From: Firmicutes bacterium UBA6418 | Lineage (GTDB): Bacteria; Bacillota; Clostridia; Peptostreptococcales; Anaerovoracaceae | Direction of reading: 5' to 3' | Assembly: GCA_002439735.1 (NCBI GenBank) | Contig: DJPG01000058.1 | Coordinates: forward strand, 1 to 35,214 | DNA: 35,214 nucleotides | Shown: piece after piece, positions 31,340 to 35,214 of the stretch | How positions within the stretch are numbered: the stretch's first letter is position 1 | How the letters are laid out: the number at the start of each line of letters is the position of its first letter | Notes under the pieces: model-generated | Told to the model about the DNA's origin: nothing | Databases searched by the model: none | What the model saw: only the letters and a program-made list of their open reading frames with translations | Translations under genes and position numbers: made by a program

Positions 31340-31822
31340 ATGTTCTTTGAATATATCGACGGAAATTCGTTAGCAATTTTAGGCGCAGCCATCGCGGCGC
31401 TGGCAGGCATCGGCTCCGCTATGGGCGTAGGTATCGCAGGCCAGGCGGCTTCCGGCGTGGTTGCGGAAGACCCGAAAAAATTCGGTAAAACGATCATTTT
31501 ACAGGCACTCCCGGGTACGCAGGGTATCTACGGGCTGATTATAGCGTTCTTAATTATGGTAAAAATCGGACTCTTGAGCGGAAACATGGTCGAACTGACT
31601 GCGTCTCAAGGGTTCTATTTCTTATGTGCCGGCATTCCGATCGGTGCCGTCGGCATCTGGTCGGGTATCGCGCAGGGTAAAGCAGCCGCGGCCGCCTTGC
31701 AGCTGACGGCAAAGAGACCGGATCAGATGGTAAAAGGTATCATTTATACCGCAATGGTAGAAACCTACGCGATCTTCGCGCTGCTGGTCTCCGTACTGAT
31801 CTGGCTGCGAATCCCGGTATAA
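31340..31822 (+). CDS. ntpK: V-type ATP synthase rotor subunit K, sodium type
   Basis: Proteolipid of the rotor ring; 160 residues with four hydrophobic helices arranged as two hairpins. ATG 31340 follows CAGGAGGAAA; the longer open frame from 31148 overlaps ntpI and is not used. The Na+ ligands defined in E. hirae NtpK are all identifiable: Leu57, Thr60 and Gln61 in LPGTQ, Gln112 in IAQGKAAA and Glu141 in MVETYAI, with the same 29-residue spacing between the last two. Only the second hairpin has the carboxylate, as in NtpK. Sodium specificity is therefore a strong inference. Confidence 0.96.
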   Translation: MFFEYIDGNSLAILGAAIAALAGIGSAMGVGIAGQAASGVVAEDPKKFGKTIILQALPGTQGIYGLIIAFLIMVKIGLLSGNMVELTASQGFYFLCAGIPIGAVGIWSGIAQGKAAAAALQLTAKRPDQMVKGIIYTAMVETYAIFALLVSVLIWLRIPV

Positions 31823-31877
31823 AGGAATCCGAAAGTTACCGGAATGTCGGAATATCGACGGAAAGGCAGATAAGAAT

Positions 31878-32462
31878 ATGAGTATCGAAAAGATTACATC
31901 CAAAATCCTGGGTGAGGCCGAGGCAGAACGCGATGTCGTGCTGGCAGAGGCAAGATCCCAGAGCGATGCAGTCCTTGCCGAAGCGGAGAAAAAAGCAGCG
32001 ATGCTGCTGGCGGACGCGGAGCAAAGAGGGGAGATCGAAAAGGAAAAGATCATCACGCGCCGAAGATCCGTTGCTGACATCGATTGCCGCAAGGTTTTCC
32101 TGGCAAAAAAGCAGGAGATCCTGGAAGCATGCTTTGCACGCGCTGTGACGGAGATCACAGCCATGCCGGAGAAGGATTACATCACCCTGCTGGTAAACCT
32201 GGGCAAGGCGTCCGGCGCGAAGGAAGGACTGCTGACATTTAATGAAAAGGAACAGCGCATCGCGGAACAAGTTTGCCGCGCGTTGAACGAAACCGTGGAA
32301 AACGGCCATTTCGCCGTCAGCGAAAAGCAAGGCAGCATGCAGGGCGGTTATCTTCTGACCACCGGACTGACAACGGTGAACAACACCATCGAAGCGCTGG
32401 TTGCGGAAGCCAAGACCGGACTGACTGCCGAGACGGCAAAAATGTTGTTTCCTGAAGGATAA
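31878..32462 (+). CDS. ntpE: V-type ATP synthase subunit E (peripheral stalk)
   Basis: Peripheral stalk subunit that joins the catalytic head to subunit I. The 194-residue protein has a long charged N-terminal helix rich in Ala, Glu and Arg (1-80), then a globular C-terminal domain with the family feature GSMQGGYLLTTG followed by an amphipathic end. ATG 31878 is preceded by a weak site (GGAAAGGCAG). The 55-base gap after ntpK is the largest within the operon. Confidence 0.92.
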   Translation: MSIEKITSKILGEAEAERDVVLAEARSQSDAVLAEAEKKAAMLLADAEQRGEIEKEKIITRRRSVADIDCRKVFLAKKQEILEACFARAVTEITAMPEKDYITLLVNLGKASGAKEGLLTFNEKEQRIAEQVCRALNETVENGHFAVSEKQGSMQGGYLLTTGLTTVNNTIEALVAEAKTGLTAETAKMLFPEG

Positions 32463-32476
32463 AAGGGAGTGCGAAG

Positions 32477-33484
32477 ATGAGTAAACAAAAAGCGGAAAGC
32501 TATGCGTTTCCTTGCAGTCTGATCCGCGCGAACGAAAGAACCCTGCTCACGATGCAGGATCTGGAACGGGTGCTGGATGCCAAAGACATGCAGCAGGCGA
32601 TGCACATCCTGACAGAATTCGGCTACGGCGACGGCAAAGATACCGAAAACCCGCGCGGATTTGAGATCGTGCTGGCCAAAGAGATGGATCGGGTCAGCGA
32701 ACTGGTTGCTTCTCTGGCGGTGGAAAAAGCGGAGATCGAACTCCTCCGCCTGCCGCAGGACTACCACAACCTGAAGGTGCTGCTCAAGGCTGAGGCGCTC
32801 GGTACCGATCCGGCTCCGCTGCTGAGTGCGGGCGGCAATATTCCGCCGGCCAAGCTGCTCGATCGGATTCGCGAACGCAATGTTATCATGCTGGAGTTGG
32901 AAATGCAGCATGGCTTTGCGGAAGCGTCGGAACTTTACGCCAAGAGCGGTGACCCGCAGGAGATCGATCTGGTATTGGATCGAGCCTGCTATTCTCACAT
33001 GCAGCGCATGGCTGCGGCATGTGAGAATTCATTTATTCAGGACTATTGCGCGTTAGCGGTCGACCTGCTGAACTGCAGGACTTTTGTCAGACTGCGTGAG
33101 GTCGACAAGCCATGGAGTTTCTTCCGCAAGGCGTTCCTGCCGGGTGGTACGCTCAGCGAGCAGCTGTTCACCAGAAACTATGAAGAACCGTATCCGCAGT
33201 TTGCGGATCGGATCGCGCCGCTTGGATTCGGCGAACTTTTTAGCCGCGGAGCAGTAGAAGCCGCCAACACCGGACAGTTCACACTGCTGGAAAAGCTGTG
33301 CGATGACCGGCGCATGCGTTTTCTGAAGGACGCGCACTATGTGACCTTCGGACCGGAACCGATCGTAGCGTTCTATCTGGCCAAGGAAAGCGAAAACAAG
33401 AATCTGCGGATGATCCTGACCGGCAAGCTGGTCGGCACCGCTCCTACAGTCATCAAAGAAAGATTGAGGCAGACCTATGTATAA
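32477..33484 (+). CDS. ntpC: V-type ATP synthase subunit C (central stalk socket)
   Basis: Subunit C (d) is the funnel-shaped socket that attaches the central shaft to the rotor ring. The 335-residue, largely helical protein shows family landmarks LIRANERTLLT near the N-terminus, LLRLPQDYHNLKVLLKAE in the middle and GPEPIVAFYLAKESENKNLRMILTGKL near the end. ATG 32477 follows AAAAGGGAG. It overlaps the next gene by eight bases. Confidence 0.94.
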   Translation: MSKQKAESYAFPCSLIRANERTLLTMQDLERVLDAKDMQQAMHILTEFGYGDGKDTENPRGFEIVLAKEMDRVSELVASLAVEKAEIELLRLPQDYHNLKVLLKAEALGTDPAPLLSAGGNIPPAKLLDRIRERNVIMLELEMQHGFAEASELYAKSGDPQEIDLVLDRACYSHMQRMAAACENSFIQDYCALAVDLLNCRTFVRLREVDKPWSFFRKAFLPGGTLSEQLFTRNYEEPYPQFADRIAPLGFGELFSRGAVEAANTGQFTLLEKLCDDRRMRFLKDAHYVTFGPEPIVAFYLAKESENKNLRMILTGKLVGTAPTVIKERLRQTYV

Positions 33485-33803
33485 GATCGGCGTGATCGGC
33501 GACAGGGAAAGCATTCTCGGCTTTCAGGCCGTAGGGCTTACGGTTTTCCCTTGTGATGAGGCCGAAGAAGCCAAAAAAATATTAAAACAGAAGGAAAAGG
33601 AGGACTTCGCCATCCTCTACGTGACAGAAGAGCTCTATCAGTACATGGGCGAAGAAATCAAAGCATACAAAGACCTGCGGCTGCCGGCCGTGATCCCGAT
33701 CCCGAGCAAGAACGGGACGCTGGGCATCGGCATGCAGAATGTGCGCAGCGCGGTAGAGCGCGCCGTAGGTGCAGACATCCTTTTTGGAGGTGAAGCGAAA
33801 TGA
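33477..33803 (+). CDS. ntpG: V-type ATP synthase subunit F (central stalk)
   Basis: Small central-shaft subunit, 108 residues, called F in the general V-ATPase scheme and NtpG in E. hirae. The N-terminal YKIGVIGDRESILGFQAVGL is the hallmark of the Rossmann-like F subunit; FAILYVTEELYQYM and AVIPIPSKNGTLGIGMQNVRSAVERAVGADI follow. ATG 33477 lies within the end of ntpC, and its stop overlaps the ntpA start by four bases (ATGA). Confidence 0.95.
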   Translation: MYKIGVIGDRESILGFQAVGLTVFPCDEAEEAKKILKQKEKEDFAILYVTEELYQYMGEEIKAYKDLRLPAVIPIPSKNGTLGIGMQNVRSAVERAVGADILFGGEAK

Positions 33804-35214
33804 GTCAAGGAAAAGTTGTAAAAGTATCCGGCCCACTGGTCATTGCTTCCGGTATGGAAGAGGCGAACATGTTCGACGTCGTGCATGTCGGCGAGCAGGG
33901 GCTGATCGGAGAAATTATCGAAATGCGTGGAGACAGAGCCTCCATTCAGGTATATGAAGAGACCGCCGGTCTGGGACCGGGCGCGCCGGTTGTATCCACA
34001 GGCGCACCGTTGTCTGTCGAACTGGGGCCGGGATTGATCGAGACCATGTACGACGGAATCCAAAGGCCGCTGGAAGAAATGGTAGCGGCCGTCGGTCCGA
34101 ACATTACCCGCGGCATCCGGGTACCGGCGCTGTCCCGCAGTAAAAAATGGGTCTTTGTACCGTGTGTAGAAGTCGGTGACAGCGTAGAAACCGGCGACAT
34201 CCTCGGTACCGTACAGGAAACCGTAGTCGTCGAGCAGAAGATTATGGTGCCTTACGGCGTATCCGGTACGGTCGAATCCATCGAGATCGGGGATTTTACC
34301 GTCGACGAGACGGTGTGCCGTGTACGGCTTGCGGACGGCAACCTGCGCGAATTGAGCCTGATGCAAAAATGGCCGGTTCGCCGCGGCAGACCATATAAAG
34401 AAAAATTAGTGCCGGAGATGCCGCTGATCACCGGTCAGCGTGTCATCGATACGTTCTTCCCGATCGCCAAAGGCGGCGTGGCAGCGGTTCCGGGTCCGTT
34501 CGGATCCGGTAAGACTGTCGTGCAGCATCAGCTCGCAAAATGGGCGGATGCCGACATCGTCGTTTACATCGGCTGCGGAGAACGCGGCAACGAAATGACG
34601 GACGTATTGATGGAGTTCCCGGAGCTTGCGGACCCGCGAACCGGCGAATCGCTGATGAAGCGAACCGTCCTGATCGCGAATACGTCTGACATGCCGGTAG
34701 CCGCGCGGGAAGCCTCCATCTATACCGGCATCACCATCGCAGAATATTTCCGCGATATGGGTTACTCCGTCGCGCTGATGGCAGACTCGACATCCCGCTG
34801 GGCGGAGGCGCTGCGTGAAATGTCCGGCCGCCTGGAAGAGATGCCGGGTGAAGAGGGTTACCCTGCCTATCTGGGTTCCCGTCTGGCACAGTTCTATGAG
34901 CGTGCGGGCAGAACGATCTCCTTAGGTAAGGAAGGCCGTCTGGGCGCACTGTCAGCCATCGGAGCCGTATCGCCGCCGGGCGGCGATATTTCCGAGCCGG
35001 TATCACAGGCGACCCTGCGTATCGTCAAGGTATTCTGGTGCCTGGATTCCTCGCTTGCTTATAAGCGTCATTTCCCGGCCATCAACTGGCTGCAGAGTTA
35101 CTCCCTGTATGTAGACCGACTGCAGGAATGGTACGAAAAAAACGTGGCCAAGGACTTCCCAAGGCTGCGGCGGCAGGCACTGCACTTGCTGCAGGAAGAG
35201 GCGGAGCTGAACGA
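33800..35214 (+). CDS. ntpA: V-type ATP synthase catalytic subunit A (partial)
   Basis: Catalytic ATPase subunit; 471 of about 590 residues are inside the window and the gene continues past the end. ATG 33800 has GGAGGTG at 33786-33792. The nucleotide-binding P-loop GPFGSGKT is at 232-239 (Lys238), after the family insert region (residues ~110-190). IGCGERGNEMTDVL, DSTSRWAEALREMSGRLEEMPGEEGYPAYL and SPPGGDISEPV follow and are complete. Subunits B and D should follow beyond the window, as in other ntp operons. Confidence 0.98.
   Translation, partial: MSQGKVVKVSGPLVIASGMEEANMFDVVHVGEQGLIGEIIEMRGDRASIQVYEETAGLGPGAPVVSTGAPLSVELGPGLIETMYDGIQRPLEEMVAAVGPNITRGIRVPALSRSKKWVFVPCVEVGDSVETGDILGTVQETVVVEQKIMVPYGVSGTVESIEIGDFTVDETVCRVRLADGNLRELSLMQKWPVRRGRPYKEKLVPEMPLITGQRVIDTFFPIAKGGVAAVPGPFGSGKTVVQHQLAKWADADIVVYIGCGERGNEMTDVLMEFPELADPRTGESLMKRTVLIANTSDMPVAAREASIYTGITIAEYFRDMGYSVALMADSTSRWAEALREMSGRLEEMPGEEGYPAYLGSRLAQFYERAGRTISLGKEGRLGALSAIGAVSPPGGDISEPVSQATLRIVKVFWCLDSSLAYKRHFPAINWLQSYSLYVDRLQEWYEKNVAKDFPRLRRQALHLLQEEAELN

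Overview
This window reads as chromosome of an obligately anaerobic Firmicute, most likely of class Clostridia. The evidence is the Clostridia-type rimP-nusA-ylxR-ylxQ-infB-rbfA-nrnA-truB-ribF block, pyruvate:ferredoxin oxidoreductase next to NfnAB, a Na+-type V-ATPase operon, a lipoprotein liv receptor, and strong Shine-Dalgarno sites throughout. Base composition is moderately GC-rich by eye. The family cannot be fixed from sequence reading alone; an amino-acid-fermenting gut or oral lineage would fit the transporter and energy genes. Every gene I can support lies on the + strand.

Layout. 1-285: C-terminal end of a surface-type protein. 357-9232: translation and RNA-maturation operon with its own extended -10 promoter and leader hairpin. 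9298-9738: rpsO with promoter, structured S15-type leader and terminator. 9781-12068: pnp preceded by a 22-bp stem-loop and followed by a terminator. 12428-17686: branched-chain amino acid ABC transporter livJHMGF. It is preceded by a promoter, a 53-codon ORF in which 22 of residues 5-31 are Ile, Leu or Val, and alternative stem-loops ending in a terminator. I read this as a leader-peptide attenuator. 17733-18344: a cytidylate-kinase-like protein. 18477-20940: a consensus promoter carrying two ArsR-type inverted repeats, a free-standing heavy-metal-binding (HMA) protein and a Cd/Zn/Pb-type P1B ATPase. 21515-28407: a 41-cysteine tandem RnfB-like ferredoxin, PFOR, NfnA and NfnB. 28457-29015: a gene-poor stretch packed with hairpins, including a candidate small RNA. 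29016-35214: V-type ATPase genes for the peripheral stalk, I, K, E, C, F and A subunits; A runs off the window.

How the genes work together. Imported branched-chain amino acids and pyruvate would be oxidised with reduced ferredoxin as electron carrier. PFOR makes reduced ferredoxin, the tandem polyferredoxin probably stores or relays those electrons, and NfnAB turns NADH plus reduced ferredoxin into NADPH. The V-ATPase couples ATP to a sodium gradient, since the NtpK-type Na+ ligands are all present.

The most noteworthy items are the putative BCAA attenuator in front of liv, the polyferredoxin-PFOR-Nfn operon, the long pnp leader hairpin, the doubly-operated metal promoter with a detached HMA domain and no regulator gene in view, and the hairpin-rich stretch at 28.5-28.9 kb.
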